From assembly GCF_000695625.1 (NCBI RefSeq), contig NZ_JMQI01000057.1, forward strand, positions 1 to 64,000: a stretch of DNA of 64,000 bases, given 5' to 3'. Shown piece after piece: positions 1 to 8,194 of the stretch (its first letter is position 1; the number at the start of each line of letters is the position of its first letter). The translations under genes and the position numbers were made by a program. The notes under the pieces are model-generated. The model searched no databases and was not told where the DNA came from. It saw only the letters and a list, made by a program, of their open reading frames with translations. Origin of the DNA: Amycolatopsis rifamycinica. Lineage in GTDB: Bacteria; Actinomycetota; Actinomycetes; Mycobacteriales; Pseudonocardiaceae.

Positions 1-1
1 C

Positions 2-337
2 CCGCCGATCTGCATCGGCGGGAGCGGCGAGAAGCGCACCCTGCGCACGGCGGCGAAGTACGCCCAGCACTGGAACTTCGTCGGCGGGACGCCCGCGGAG
101 TTCGCCCGCAAGCGGGACGTCCTGCACCGGCACTGCGCGGACGTCGGCCGCGACCCGGCCGAGATCACGCTGTCCTCGCACGTGCGGCTCGACCCGGACC
201 TCGACTACGCGAAGGTCGCCGCCGAAGCCGAGGCGCTCGGCGAAGCCGGCGTGGACCTGGCCATCGTGTACCTGCCGCCGCCGCACACCCCGGCCGTGCT
301 GGAGCCGCTGGCGAAGGCGCTCGAGCCGCTGCGCTGA
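2..337 (+). CDS. LLM-class F420-dependent oxidoreductase, C-terminal part
   Basis: The reading frame is open from the window edge to TGA at 335-337 and gives 111 residues. It begins PPICIGGSGEKRTLR, which is the late segment of luciferase-like (bacterial luciferase family) F420-dependent oxidoreductases, where the IGGSGE loop contacts cofactor phosphate. It ends with the usual amphipathic helix (LEPLAKALEPLR). The N-terminal two thirds lie outside the window, so substrate cannot be guessed. It converges on the peroxiredoxin gene that follows on the other strand, with 10 bp between stop codons. Confidence 0.85.
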   Translation, partial: PPICIGGSGEKRTLRTAAKYAQHWNFVGGTPAEFARKRDVLHRHCADVGRDPAEITLSSHVRLDPDLDYAKVAAEAEALGEAGVDLAIVYLPPPHTPAVLEPLAKALEPLR

Positions 338-347
338 AACCGCGGCG

Positions 348-809
348 TCAGGCCGGCGCACCCAGCGCGGCGACGGCCGCGGCGATGCCCGCCCGGTCGT
401 AGCCGCCGGTCGGCAGGGTGGCGCTGTGCGCGTGGCGGACCACCCCCTCGGCGTCGACGAGGACGCTGCCGGACCGCTGCAGCGCGCCGAAGACGGCCCG
501 GCCGAGCCCGACCAGCTCGTGCGGGGAGCCGCGGCGGCCGGTGAGGACCGGGAACGGGACCTCGTCCTTCGCCCGCCACGCGGCCGCCGTCGCGCGGTCC
601 TCGGGGACGGCGATCAGCACCCGCACGCCGGCGGCCGCGAAGGCGGTGTCCCCGGCGAGGGCGCGGACGTGCCGTCGGCAGACCGGGCACGTCGTCGACC
701 GCATGAAGTACAGCAGGACGGCGTGGCCCCGGTGGTCGGCGAGGCGGACGGTCCGCCCGTCGGTGTCTTCCAGTTCCAGTGGCGGGGCGGGCGAGCCGGC
801 TTCGAGCAC
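348..809 (-). CDS. Peroxiredoxin / AhpC-TSA (redoxin) family protein
   Basis: This 153-residue protein has a thioredoxin-like fold signature: a beta strand VLLYFMRSTT followed by C41-P-V-C44, then the conserved R and a cis-Pro region near VPFPVLTG. The CxxC at the peroxidatic site resembles atypical or BCP/PrxQ-like peroxiredoxins and redoxins that reduce peroxides using thioredoxin or mycoredoxin. The start is GTG at 809, preceded by a GAAAGGAAG ribosome-binding site. The gene lies 13 bp after the ECF sigma factor stop on the same strand, so the two are probably co-transcribed. A link to peroxide stress is inferred from the family and neighbour only. Confidence 0.8.
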   Translation of the reverse strand: MLEAGSPAPPLELEDTDGRTVRLADHRGHAVLLYFMRSTTCPVCRRHVRALAGDTAFAAAGVRVLIAVPEDRATAAAWRAKDEVPFPVLTGRRGSPHELVGLGRAVFGALQRSGSVLVDAEGVVRHAHSATLPTGGYDRAGIAAAVAALGAPA

Positions 810-822
810 GGGGCACTTCCTT

Positions 823-1347
823 TCAGAGGGTGGGGGAGCCGTGCAACCGGGCCCGGACCGCGGTCCGGGCCCGGTGCAGGTGGGACTTCATCGCCGCGGT
901 GCTCAGCCCGAGCGTGGCGGCGACCGTCCGGCCCGGCTGCCCGAGGACGTCGCGCATGACGAGCACGCGGCGCTGGACGTCGGGCAGGGCCCGGATGGCT
1001 TCGGCGACGCGCTCGGCTTCGAGCCGCCTGAGCACCTCGTCTTCGGCTGAAGCGGCGAAGCCGGGGTCGGCGGCGTCCTCGAGGAGACGCCGGGCGCGGC
1101 GCAGGCACTCGTGCCGGACGATCCGGAACATCCACGAGGCCAGTGCCGCCGAGGCCCGCAGGGTCCCGATCTTGCGGTAGAGGACGAGCAGGGCCTCCTG
1201 CGCCGCGTCCTCGGCGTCCTGCGGCGACGCGCAGAGGTGGTCGGCGAAGCGCCGCACGTGCGGGTGGGCTCCGTGCACGACCGCGGTGATCGACTCGAGG
1301 TCGCCACCCTGCGCCGCTTCGACGAGCTGCTCGCTGACCCAACCCAT
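823..1347 (-). CDS. ECF RNA polymerase sigma factor
   Basis: The protein has the two-domain ECF layout: sigma region 2 with the DAEDAAQEALLVLYRKI segment near residues 45-65, and sigma region 4 with a helix-turn-helix (LGLSTAAMKSHLHRARTAVRARL) at the C-terminus. I start it at GTG-free ATG 1347 (MGWVSEQ) because GGAAGGGAAGCG lies just upstream; a start at 1410 would add 21 residues with no better ribosome-binding site. That gives 174 residues, normal for an ECF sigma. No adjacent anti-sigma factor is visible; the downstream peroxiredoxin is the only operon partner. Target promoters are unknown. Confidence 0.85.
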   Translation of the reverse strand: MGWVSEQLVEAAQGGDLESITAVVHGAHPHVRRFADHLCASPQDAEDAAQEALLVLYRKIGTLRASAALASWMFRIVRHECLRRARRLLEDAADPGFAASAEDEVLRRLEAERVAEAIRALPDVQRRVLVMRDVLGQPGRTVAATLGLSTAAMKSHLHRARTAVRARLHGSPTL

Positions 1348-1803
1348 CGCTTCCCTTCCGGTCGAGGTGATCACCCCCATAAGAGGCGCCGGCTCCCCGA
1401 AAGGATTCACCGGCGGCGCAAGCCGCCGAACAGGGGATGACCGGGGCGCGGATCCCGTCGCTCAGCGTGTGCGGGCCCGGGCCGCTCCGGGGCCGCCACC
1501 CGCTCGCGGCGAGGTTCGCCGGCGTGCGCCGCCGCCCGGGCCCGTCGCGTCGTGGCCTTTCCCGCCGCGCGCCTGGGAACGCCGAACATCGAAATCGCCG
1601 GGTTCGTGATCAATGGACATGGTTACGTATTTCTGTTACGGCCCGAAATTTGTTTCACTCGATCGTGTGACGCTGAAATTCGGGCTCCGGCGCTGGTTGG
1701 GCGAAAGTAATGACGACGGTAAGGTCGTGCCGCGAAGAGCAACCCGAATGGTTGATTCTTCCGCCACTCGCCTCCCGCAATTCCGGAGCAGAAAGAAAGA
1801 GTC
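1348..1803. other. Intergenic region with AT-richer patch and a 43-bp dyad
   Basis: No convincing gene is seen in these 456 bases. From about 1610 to 1800 the sequence is clearly richer in A/T than its surroundings, as expected of a promoter region. It contains a composite inverted repeat at 1642-1684: outer arms CCCGAA/TTCGGG, middle arms TTTCA/TGAAA, and a core TCACTCGATCGTGTGA at 1655-1670. It lies between the divergent sigma factor and the Roadblock operon and most likely regulates the latter. Confidence 0.5.
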
Positions 1804-2172
1804 TTGGACTTCGAAGCACTGGCCGGCGAGCTGCGGAGCCTGCGGGAAACGGTCGCCGGGGTGACCGACACGGTGCTGGCCGCGGTCGACGGCATCCCCA
1901 TCATCGCCGACGCCGCCGACGACATCGATCCGGCGAAGATCGCCGCGCTCGCCCCGGCCGATCTCGGGATCGCCCGGCAGGCCGCCGAAATCACCGGCAG
2001 GGGAACGCTCCACCAGACCGTGGTGTTCGGCAGCGAAGGGTACATGGCCGTCTACGCCATCGGACGGCTCGCGCTGATGGTCGTGCTGGGGGACAAGGGC
2101 CTGAACGTCGGGCGCCTGTTGTTCGAATCCCGGCCCGTCATCGAGCGGATCGGCTCGATCCTGGCCGCGTAG
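1804..2172 (+). CDS. Roadblock/LC7 domain protein
   Basis: A 122-residue protein starting at TTG 1804, just after a purine-rich stretch (AGAAAGAAAGAG). It has the compact alpha-beta Roadblock/LC7 pattern: helix, DGIPIIADAADDID strand-turn, HQTVVFGSEGYMAVYAIGRLALMVVLGDKGLNVGRL strand pair, and a final helix. Roadblock proteins in Actinobacteria and in the MglA/MglB system dimerise and act on small Ras-like GTPases. No GTPase, histidine kinase or DUF742 gene follows, so it is not a standard conservon. It is the first gene of a three-gene set with two more genes close behind. Confidence 0.7.
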   Translation: MDFEALAGELRSLRETVAGVTDTVLAAVDGIPIIADAADDIDPAKIAALAPADLGIARQAAEITGRGTLHQTVVFGSEGYMAVYAIGRLALMVVLGDKGLNVGRLLFESRPVIERIGSILAA

Positions 2173-2213
2173 CCGACCGGCCGGCCACCCGTTCACCGAG
2201 AGGAAGCAGCACC

Positions 2214-2588
2214 ATGATGAACATCGACACGGCACTCAAGGAAGCCATGGCCATCAGCGGCGCCGTCGGCGTCGCGCTGGTCGACTACGAAAGCGGCATG
2301 TCGCTCGGCACCAGCGGCGGTGGCGACTGGCTCGACCTGGAGGTCGCGGCGGCCGGGAACACCGAGGTCGTCCGGTCGAAACTGCGGGTCATGTCCTCGC
2401 TGGCGCTCAACGATTCCATCGAGGACATCCTGATCACGCTGCACCGCCAGTACCACCTGATCCGGCTGATGAATTCGGTCGGTTCCCGGAATTCGCTGTT
2501 CCTGTACCTGGTGCTGGACCGCGACCGGGCGAACCTGGCGCTGGCCCGGCACTACCTCAAACGCATCGAAACGGATCTGCAGGTGTAG
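2214..2588 (+). CDS. Second small Roadblock-like protein
   Basis: A 124-residue protein starting MMNIDTALKEAMAISG. It is preceded by GAGAGGAAG, giving a good ribosome-binding site for ATG 2214 or 2217. The order helix, GAVGVALVDYESGMSLGTSGG, acidic helix, VVRSKLRVM, LITLHRQYHLIRLMNS, LFLYLVLDRDRANLALARHYL is the Roadblock/LC7 fold and resembles the heterologous partner rather than a copy of the upstream protein. Two different Roadblock proteins side by side suggest a heterodimer. The gene is 41 bp after its neighbour and 6 bp before the next, so one transcript is likely. Confidence 0.65.
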   Translation: MMNIDTALKEAMAISGAVGVALVDYESGMSLGTSGGGDWLDLEVAAAGNTEVVRSKLRVMSSLALNDSIEDILITLHRQYHLIRLMNSVGSRNSLFLYLVLDRDRANLALARHYLKRIETDLQV

Positions 2589-2594
2589 CCGGGG

Positions 2595-3263
2595 ATGACC
2601 GGAGGCGGCTCCCGCGCCGCACTCGTGATCGGCTCGGCGTTCGTGCACGACATCGGATCCCTGTTCCCCGTGACGATGAACCTCGCCGGAGACCAGCTGG
2701 CGTTCACGTTCGTGTCGTCCTGTCCGTCGCCCGACGCCGTCGAGGAGTGGGTCCGGCGGCGGTCGGGCACCGTCGTGGCCGGCCGGGTGCCGCGCTTCTT
2801 CGTCGACGCCAACGGGCGGCGCATCCGCGTCGAACTCGCCGGATCGGGGATCCGGGCCCTGGTCGTGCTCGCCGACGAGGTCACCGCCGCGCCGGCGTCC
2901 GTCCCGCGGCTCGGCCGCTGGCAGGACCAGATGCCCTGCCGCGTGCGGGGCGCGATGGACGAACTCGCGCGGATGCTGTCGCGCTGCCACCACCACGCGG
3001 GCGGCGCCGCACCGCTGATCGACCTGGAACTGGCCTACCGGCCCGACCGCGAGTACGAGACCCGGCTGGCCGGCGCGCACGAACGGGTGCGGGCGTACAT
3101 CGCGCCGGTCCGCCCGGTGCTGGCGATGCGCTGGCGCGCGGCGACGGCGGCGCAGCGCAGGGCGTTCCTGTCGGAGATCCCGGACGGCGGCCCGGCCCGC
3201 GGCTGGCTCCGGCGGCGCCGGACCACGCGGATCATGGGAATGGAGGTGGAGGTGTCCCCGTGA
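2595..3263 (+). CDS. Uncharacterised 222-residue protein of the Roadblock operon
   Basis: I do not recognise a family. The protein starts MTGGGSRAALVIGSAF at ATG 2595, six bases after the upstream stop, so it is almost certainly co-translated with the Roadblock genes. The N-terminal half is rich in beta-strand-like segments (LAFTFVSSC, RVPRFFVDANGRRIRVELAG, RALVVLADEV). The C-terminal half is helical and basic (RGWLRRRRTTRIMG). There is no signal peptide, membrane segment or nucleotide-binding motif. It could be an effector or scaffold for the Roadblock pair; that is context only. Confidence 0.6.
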   Translation: MTGGGSRAALVIGSAFVHDIGSLFPVTMNLAGDQLAFTFVSSCPSPDAVEEWVRRRSGTVVAGRVPRFFVDANGRRIRVELAGSGIRALVVLADEVTAAPASVPRLGRWQDQMPCRVRGAMDELARMLSRCHHHAGGAAPLIDLELAYRPDREYETRLAGAHERVRAYIAPVRPVLAMRWRAATAAQRRAFLSEIPDGGPARGWLRRRRTTRIMGMEVEVSP

Positions 3264-3413
3264 CCGGGGGCCGGAACGCGGTGTACCGCCGTCGGCCGGG
3301 CCGGCGCGCGGTCGGCGCGGACCAGCCGATCCGGTGACCGTGTCCGGCCGGGCGTCCTGCGAGACTGCTCCGGTACGGACGTCGACGGCCACCATCGGAT
3401 CGAGGGAACCCGC

Positions 3414-3968
3414 ATGAAGATCGCCCGGTTGTCCGGAGCCTTCCTGCTCGCGCTCTCCGGCGTGTTGCTGCTCGCCGGGCCCGCGTCGGCCCACACCGAG
3501 CTGAAGTCGAGTTCGCCCGCCGAAGGCGCGAGCCTCGCCGCCCCGCCGCGCGAGATCCAGCTCACCTTCGAGGAGCCGGTCACCCTGCAGCCGGACCCGA
3601 TCTCGGTCACCGGCCCGGACGGGGCGAAGTGGACCGTGGGAACGCCGTCGGTCGTCGACGCGGTGATCACGGCCCCGGTGACCCCGTCCGGCCCGGCGGG
3701 TGCCTACACGCTGACGTACAAGGTGGTGTCGGACGACGGCGACAAGGTGACGGCCGCGGTGCACTTCACCCTCACCGCACCCGTCGCGGCCAGTTCTGCC
3801 GCGCCGGCTTCACCGGCCGATGCCGCGTCCGCGACGCCTACGCCGACGCCGGAACCGGCGGGCGGAATCGGCAGCAGCGTTCCGGCCTGGGTGTGGGTCG
3901 TCGCCGCCGTCGCGGTCGTGGTGGCCGCGGCCGCCGTCGCGCTGCGGCTGCTGCGGCGCAGGCCGTAG
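3414..3968 (+). CDS. copC: CopC/YobA-type copper-binding exported protein, membrane-anchored
   Basis: A 184-residue protein with a signal peptide ending PASA, which leaves His27 as the new N-terminus, as needed for the copper histidine brace of CopC. The beta-sandwich follows (residues 27-125, with HTELKSSSPAEGA and IQLTFEEPV). A Pro/Ala/Thr-rich linker (about 126-155), a membrane helix (about 160-178) and a basic tail LRLLRRRP anchor it outside the membrane. Oddly, the usual DGH copper motif near the end of the domain reads DGD here, although a His follows a few residues later (AAVHF). No copD neighbour is present. GAGGGAA precedes ATG 3414. Confidence 0.85.
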   Translation: MKIARLSGAFLLALSGVLLLAGPASAHTELKSSSPAEGASLAAPPREIQLTFEEPVTLQPDPISVTGPDGAKWTVGTPSVVDAVITAPVTPSGPAGAYTLTYKVVSDDGDKVTAAVHFTLTAPVAASSAAPASPADAASATPTPTPEPAGGIGSSVPAWVWVVAAVAVVVAAAAVALRLLRRRP

Positions 3969-3981
3969 CGGCCGCGGCGGG

Positions 3982-4524
3982 TCACGACCAGCCGGCGCAG
4001 TCGCGGACTTCGAAACCACGGCCGGGGAAGACCCGTGTCGTGAAGAACTCGTGGACCGTGGGATCTTCGTCGGCGCAGCCGTCCGCCAGCACCGAAACGC
4101 GGTAACCGCGGTCGGCGGCGTCGTAGGCCGTGGCGGCGACCATCGCGCTCGTGGCCACCCCGGCGATCGTCACCTTGGCGACACCGCGGGCCCGGAGCAC
4201 GAGGTCGAGGTCGGTGCCCGCGAAGGCGCTCGCCCGGCGCTTCCGCACGATCACGTCCTCGGGCAGCACCGGCAGGTCCGGCTCGATGCCGGGCGAGCCC
4301 TCGTGGAAGACCTCGCCCGCTTCGAAGAAGGCGGCGAACAGGGCGTCGTCCGGGGGCAGGTCCGCGCGGTTGACCCGGAACGCCGTCTGGACGTGCACGA
4401 CGAGCGCACCCGCCGCCCGCACGCGCGGCAGCAGCGCGGTCACCGGGGCCAGCACCCGGCGGGTGAACGCGAACCGGCCGGTGATGCCCCGCTGCAGGTC
4501 ACCGACGATCAGTGCTTCGCTCAT
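3982..4524 (-). CDS. Isochorismatase-family hydrolase lacking the catalytic cysteine
   Basis: A 180-residue isochorismatase-like protein. It keeps the early Asp (ALIVGDLQRG) and the Lys of VIVRKRRASAF, but the motif that carries the nucleophilic Cys in cysteine hydrolases reads GVATSAMVAAT, so no Cys is available. It may therefore act like true isochorismatases, which lack the thiol, or be catalytically altered. ATG 4524 overlaps the TGA of the epoxide hydrolase by four bases (ATGA), so the two are translationally coupled. A role with the epoxide hydrolase in breakdown of small molecules is inferred. Confidence 0.8.
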   Translation of the reverse strand: MSEALIVGDLQRGITGRFAFTRRVLAPVTALLPRVRAAGALVVHVQTAFRVNRADLPPDDALFAAFFEAGEVFHEGSPGIEPDLPVLPEDVIVRKRRASAFAGTDLDLVLRARGVAKVTIAGVATSAMVAATAYDAADRGYRVSVLADGCADEDPTVHEFFTTRVFPGRGFEVRDCAGWS

Positions 4525-5672
4525 GCCCCCAGTTTGCCGAAGAACTCCCGGACGTCCCGCACCAGCAGATCGGGTGCCTCCATCGCCGCGAAGTGGCCGC
4601 CGCGGTCGAACTCGGACCAGTGGACGATCGTGTGCTCGCGGTCGAGCGCGCCGCGGATCGAGACGTCCAGCGGGAACACCGCGACCCCGGTCGGCACCGG
4701 GGACCGCTCGCTCGCGCCCCACGCGCCGGCGTGCGCGGTCTCGTAGTAGCAGTTGGCCGCCGAACCGCCGGTGCCGGTCAGCCAGTAGAGCATCACGTTG
4801 GTGAGCAGCAGGTCCCGGTCCACCGCGTCCTCCGGCAGCTCGGCCGCCGGGTCGGTCCACTCCTTGAACTTCTCCACGATCCAGGCCAGCTGCGCCACCG
4901 GCGAATCGTGCAGCCCGTGCGCCAGCGTCTGCGGCCGGGTCGTCTGCATCGCCACGTACCCGGACTGCTCGGTCCGCAGGTGTTCGAAGTGCCGCAGCCG
5001 CGCCTGCTCGGCCTCGGTCAGCTCGGCGCCCTCGTCCGGCCCGCCGAACGCGGCGAGCCCGTTGGCGTGCACGCCGACGACCTGGTCCGGGTTGAGCCGG
5101 CCGAGTCCCGGGCCGACGACCGCGCCGGTGTCGCCGCCCTGAGCGCCGTAGCGGTCGTAGCCGAGCCGGTGCATCAGCTCGGCGAACGCCCGGGTGATCC
5201 GGCCGGTGTCCCAGCCCGCCTCGCGGGTCGGCCCGGAGAAGGCGGTGCCGGGGATCGAAGGGATCACCAGGTGGAACGCCCGCGCGGGGCCGGCGCCGTG
5301 GGCACGCGGATCGGTCAGCGGGCCGATGACGTTCAGGAACTCCACGATCGACCCGGGCCAGCCGTGGATCAGGATCAGCGGCAGGGCGGCCGGCTCGGGG
5401 GAGCGGACGTGCAGGAAGTGGATGTCCTGGCCGTCGATCTCGGTGACGAACTGCGGGAACTCGTTCAGCTTCCGCTCGTGGGCGCGCCAGTCGTAGCCGT
5501 CGCGCCAGTACCCGGCCAGCTCCTCGAGGTAGCTCACCGGCACCCCGCGGCTCCAGCCCACCCCGGGCAGGTCCGCCCCCCAGCGGGTGCGCGCGAGCCG
5601 GTCGCGCAGGTCGTCCAGGCCGGCCTGCGGGACGTCGATGGTGAAGGGCCGGATTTCTTCGTTGTTCTGCAT
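4521..5672 (-). CDS. Epoxide hydrolase (EHN-domain alpha/beta hydrolase)
   Basis: This alpha/beta hydrolase opens with an epoxide-hydrolase N-terminal domain (IRPFTIDVPQAGLDDLRDRL, WSRGVPVSYLEEL). It has the oxyanion motif HGWPGS, the nucleophile elbow GGDTG with Asp at about residue 181, and the catalytic His in RGGHFAAMEAP near residue 360. The 383-residue length is standard. I chose ATG 5672 with GGTGGGG upstream; GTG 5681 would add three residues. It heads a two-gene operon with the isochorismatase-like gene and is divergent from a WYL regulator whose start lies 63 bp away. Substrate unknown. Confidence 0.88.
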   Translation of the reverse strand: MQNNEEIRPFTIDVPQAGLDDLRDRLARTRWGADLPGVGWSRGVPVSYLEELAGYWRDGYDWRAHERKLNEFPQFVTEIDGQDIHFLHVRSPEPAALPLILIHGWPGSIVEFLNVIGPLTDPRAHGAGPARAFHLVIPSIPGTAFSGPTREAGWDTGRITRAFAELMHRLGYDRYGAQGGDTGAVVGPGLGRLNPDQVVGVHANGLAAFGGPDEGAELTEAEQARLRHFEHLRTEQSGYVAMQTTRPQTLAHGLHDSPVAQLAWIVEKFKEWTDPAAELPEDAVDRDLLLTNVMLYWLTGTGGSAANCYYETAHAGAWGASERSPVPTGVAVFPLDVSIRGALDREHTIVHWSEFDRGGHFAAMEAPDLLVRDVREFFGKLGA

Positions 5673-5691
5673 GTTCCCCACCGTAGGAACC

Positions 5692-5716
5692 GGTTAGGCC
5701 AGATTCGGTCCTAGCC
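5692..5716. promoter_or_regulatory. Inverted repeat between epoxide hydrolase and WYL regulator
   Basis: Arms GGTTAGG (5692-5698) and CCTAGCC (5710-5716) match as an inverted repeat at six of seven positions, with an 11-base spacer. An eight-base palindrome AACCGGTT (5688-5695) overlaps the left arm. The short divergent intergenic region makes this a plausible operator for the WYL regulator; binding is not shown by the sequence. Confidence 0.35.
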
Positions 5717-5735
5717 GACGGGCAGACTGAACCGC

Positions 5736-6686
5736 ATGCGGGAAACCTCGGCACGGCTGCTGCGTCTGCTCTCGCTCCTGCAGACCCGCCGCGACTGGTC
5801 CGGGGCGGAACTGGCCGAGCGCCTCGACGTCACCCCGCGGACGGTGCGCCGCGACATTGAGCGGCTGCGCGCGCTCGGCTACCCGGTGCTGGCCACCGCG
5901 GGCATCGCCGGCTACCGGCTGGGCGCCGGCGCGGACCTGCCGCCGCTGCTGCTCGACGACGACGAGGCCGTCGCCGTCGCGATGGGGCTGCGCACGGCGG
6001 CCGGCGGCTCGATCACCGGCATCGAGGAGACGTCGGTGCGCGCGCTGGCCAAGCTCGAGCAGGTGCTGCCGTCGCGGCTGCGGCACCGGATCAACGCCCT
6101 GCGGTCGGCGACGGTGCCGCTGGCCAACACCGGCCCCACCGCCGACCCGGACACCCTCACCGCCATCGCCGCCGCCGTCCGCGACTCCGTGCGGCTGCGC
6201 TTCGGCTACCGGGCCCACGACGGGACCGAAAGCTTCCGCACCACCGAGCCGCACCGGCTGGTGCACACCGGACGGCGCTGGTACCTCGTCGGCTGGGACG
6301 TCGACCGCGCGGACTGGCGCACCTACCGCGTCGACCGCCTCGATCCCCGCACGCCCACCGGGCCGCGGTTCACCCCGCGCACCCCGCCGGACCCCGACCT
6401 CGGCGGCTACACCTCACGGGCGATCTCGACGTCGGCCTACCGCTACCAGGGCCGGTTCACCCTGTACGTCAGCGCCGAGACCGCGGCCGAGCGCATCGCC
6501 CCCACGACCGCGGCGCTGGAGTCGATCGACGAGCACAGCTGCACTCTGCGCGCCGGCGCCGACTCGCTCGACGAGCTGGCGATCTACGTGGCAGGCAAGG
6601 GGTTCGGCTTCCGCGTGCACGAGCCGCCGGAGCTCGTCGACCACGTCCGGACGCTGGCGGCCCGGCTGGGCGGGGCGGTGGACTGA
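5736..6686 (+). CDS. HTH/WYL-domain transcriptional regulator (YafY type)
   Basis: A 316-residue regulator. Residues 1-60 form a DeoR-like winged helix (TSARLLRLLSLLQTRRDWSGAELAERL, then VTPRTVRRDIERL). A WYL domain follows around residues 150-225, including RWYLVGWDVDRADWRTYRVDRL, and a WCX-like C-terminal region ends the protein. WYL domains bind small ligands or nucleic acid to control the HTH. It is transcribed away from the epoxide hydrolase operon, which it probably controls, as is common for this arrangement. The start at ATG 5736 is clear from the alignment with the HTH start. Confidence 0.88.
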   Translation: MRETSARLLRLLSLLQTRRDWSGAELAERLDVTPRTVRRDIERLRALGYPVLATAGIAGYRLGAGADLPPLLLDDDEAVAVAMGLRTAAGGSITGIEETSVRALAKLEQVLPSRLRHRINALRSATVPLANTGPTADPDTLTAIAAAVRDSVRLRFGYRAHDGTESFRTTEPHRLVHTGRRWYLVGWDVDRADWRTYRVDRLDPRTPTGPRFTPRTPPDPDLGGYTSRAISTSAYRYQGRFTLYVSAETAAERIAPTTAALESIDEHSCTLRAGADSLDELAIYVAGKGFGFRVHEPPELVDHVRTLAARLGGAVD

Positions 6687-6772
6687 GGGACACCGATTCC
6701 TCCGGGGGCCGAGCGGAGTCCATGTCTTCGGAAGCGGCGCGGACGCCGGTCACCGGAGGCAAGGAGAACAGA

Positions 6773-8194
6773 GTGCGCACCAGGACTTCACCCACGCCGG
6801 TGGCCCCGGACGCGGGGCCGGCCCGGCGAAGATGGGTGCTGGTCACCACGTCGGTCGCGTCGATGATGGTCGTCCTCGACGCGCTGGTCGTGGCGACGGC
6901 GCTGACGGCGATCAGAAGCGACCTCGGCGCGTCGGTCGCCGAGCTCGAATGGACGGTCAACGCCTACGGCCTCAGCTTCGCCGTCCTGCTCATGACGGCG
7001 GCGGCGGCCGGTGACCGCTGGGGACGGCGCCGGGTCTTCGCGGCCGGGGTGACCCTGTTCGCGGCGGCGTCGCTGATCTGCGCGATCGCGCCCGGCGTCG
7101 AGGTCCTGATCGCCGGGCGGGTGCTGCAGGGCGCCGGGGCCGCGTTCGTCATGCCGCTCGCGCTCGCCCTGCTCGGGGCCGCCTTCCCGGCGGAGCTGCG
7201 GGCGAAGGCCCTCGGTGTCTTCGCGAGCGTCAGCGGCCTGGCGGTGGCTCTCGGGCCGCTGCTCGGCGGCGCGGTCGTCGAAGGCATCTCGTGGCCGTGG
7301 ATCTTCTGGATCAACGTCCCGATCGGGGTGGCGCTGGCGTACTTCGCGCTGACCCGGATCGAGGAGAGCCACGGCCCGGACCCGGCGCTGGACGTCCCGG
7401 GCCTGGTGCTGGCCGGTGCCGGCTCGTTCGGGGTGGTGTGGGGCCTGGTCCAGGGCAACTCGGCCGGCTGGACCAGCCTCGCGGTGCTCGGGCCGATCGT
7501 GGCCGGCCTGGTGGCGCTCGGCGCGTTCGTGGCCTGGCAGCGGCGAGCCGCCCACCCGATGCTGCCCCTGCACCTGTTCCGCTCCCGCCGGTTCGCCGCC
7601 GGCAACGCGGTGATCTTCTTCCACTGGGCTTCCGCGCTGGGGGCGGTGTTCTTCATGGCGCAGTTCCTGCAGGAAGGGCTGGGCTTCGGGCCGCTGGCCG
7701 CGGGGCTCGGGCTGGCGCCGTGGGGCCTGACGACGATGGTCGTCCCGCAGCTGGCCGGCCGGCTGGTGGGCCGGTTCGGCGAACGGCCGTTCATCGTGCT
7801 GGGACTGGGGTCGCACGCCCTCGCCATGCTCTGGATCGCGCTGGTCGCCGAGCCGGCGACCGGCTACTGGGTGATCGCCGTGCCGCTCGTGCTGTCCGGC
7901 ACGGGGATCGCGATGTGCCTGCCCGCGGCGCAGAGCGCGGTGCTGACGTCGGTCGCGCCGCAGTTCATCGGCAAGGCCTCCGGCGCCTTCAGCTCGATGC
8001 GGCAGCTCGGCGGCGCGTTCGGCGTCGCGATCCTGGTGGCCGGCTTCTCGCTGGCCGGCAGCTACGCGTCGAGCACGGCGTTCTCCGCCGGGTTCCGGGC
8101 CGCCGCCGTGGTCAGCGCCGTCCTCGCCGCGGTGGGGGCGCTGGCCGGTTCTCTCATTCCCCGCCGTGTGGTGAAGGAGTCCGGTGATGTCTGA
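6773..8194 (+). CDS. MFS drug/solute exporter (DHA2, EmrB/QacA-like)
   Basis: A 473-residue membrane protein with many hydrophobic helices and the MFS motif A between TM2 and TM3 (AGDRWGRRRVFAAG). Motif C-like GLAVALGPLLGGAVVEGISWPWIFWINVPIG is typical of 14-TM DHA2 drug:H+ antiporters. I chose GTG 6773 because AAGGAG lies eight bases upstream; an ATG at 6722 would add 17 residues without a good ribosome-binding site. Its 3' end overlaps the next gene by eight bases, so the pair is coupled. The exported compound cannot be told from sequence. Confidence 0.87.
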   Translation: MRTRTSPTPVAPDAGPARRRWVLVTTSVASMMVVLDALVVATALTAIRSDLGASVAELEWTVNAYGLSFAVLLMTAAAAGDRWGRRRVFAAGVTLFAAASLICAIAPGVEVLIAGRVLQGAGAAFVMPLALALLGAAFPAELRAKALGVFASVSGLAVALGPLLGGAVVEGISWPWIFWINVPIGVALAYFALTRIEESHGPDPALDVPGLVLAGAGSFGVVWGLVQGNSAGWTSLAVLGPIVAGLVALGAFVAWQRRAAHPMLPLHLFRSRRFAAGNAVIFFHWASALGAVFFMAQFLQEGLGFGPLAAGLGLAPWGLTTMVVPQLAGRLVGRFGERPFIVLGLGSHALAMLWIALVAEPATGYWVIAVPLVLSGTGIAMCLPAAQSAVLTSVAPQFIGKASGAFSSMRQLGGAFGVAILVAGFSLAGSYASSTAFSAGFRAAAVVSAVLAAVGALAGSLIPRRVVKESGDV

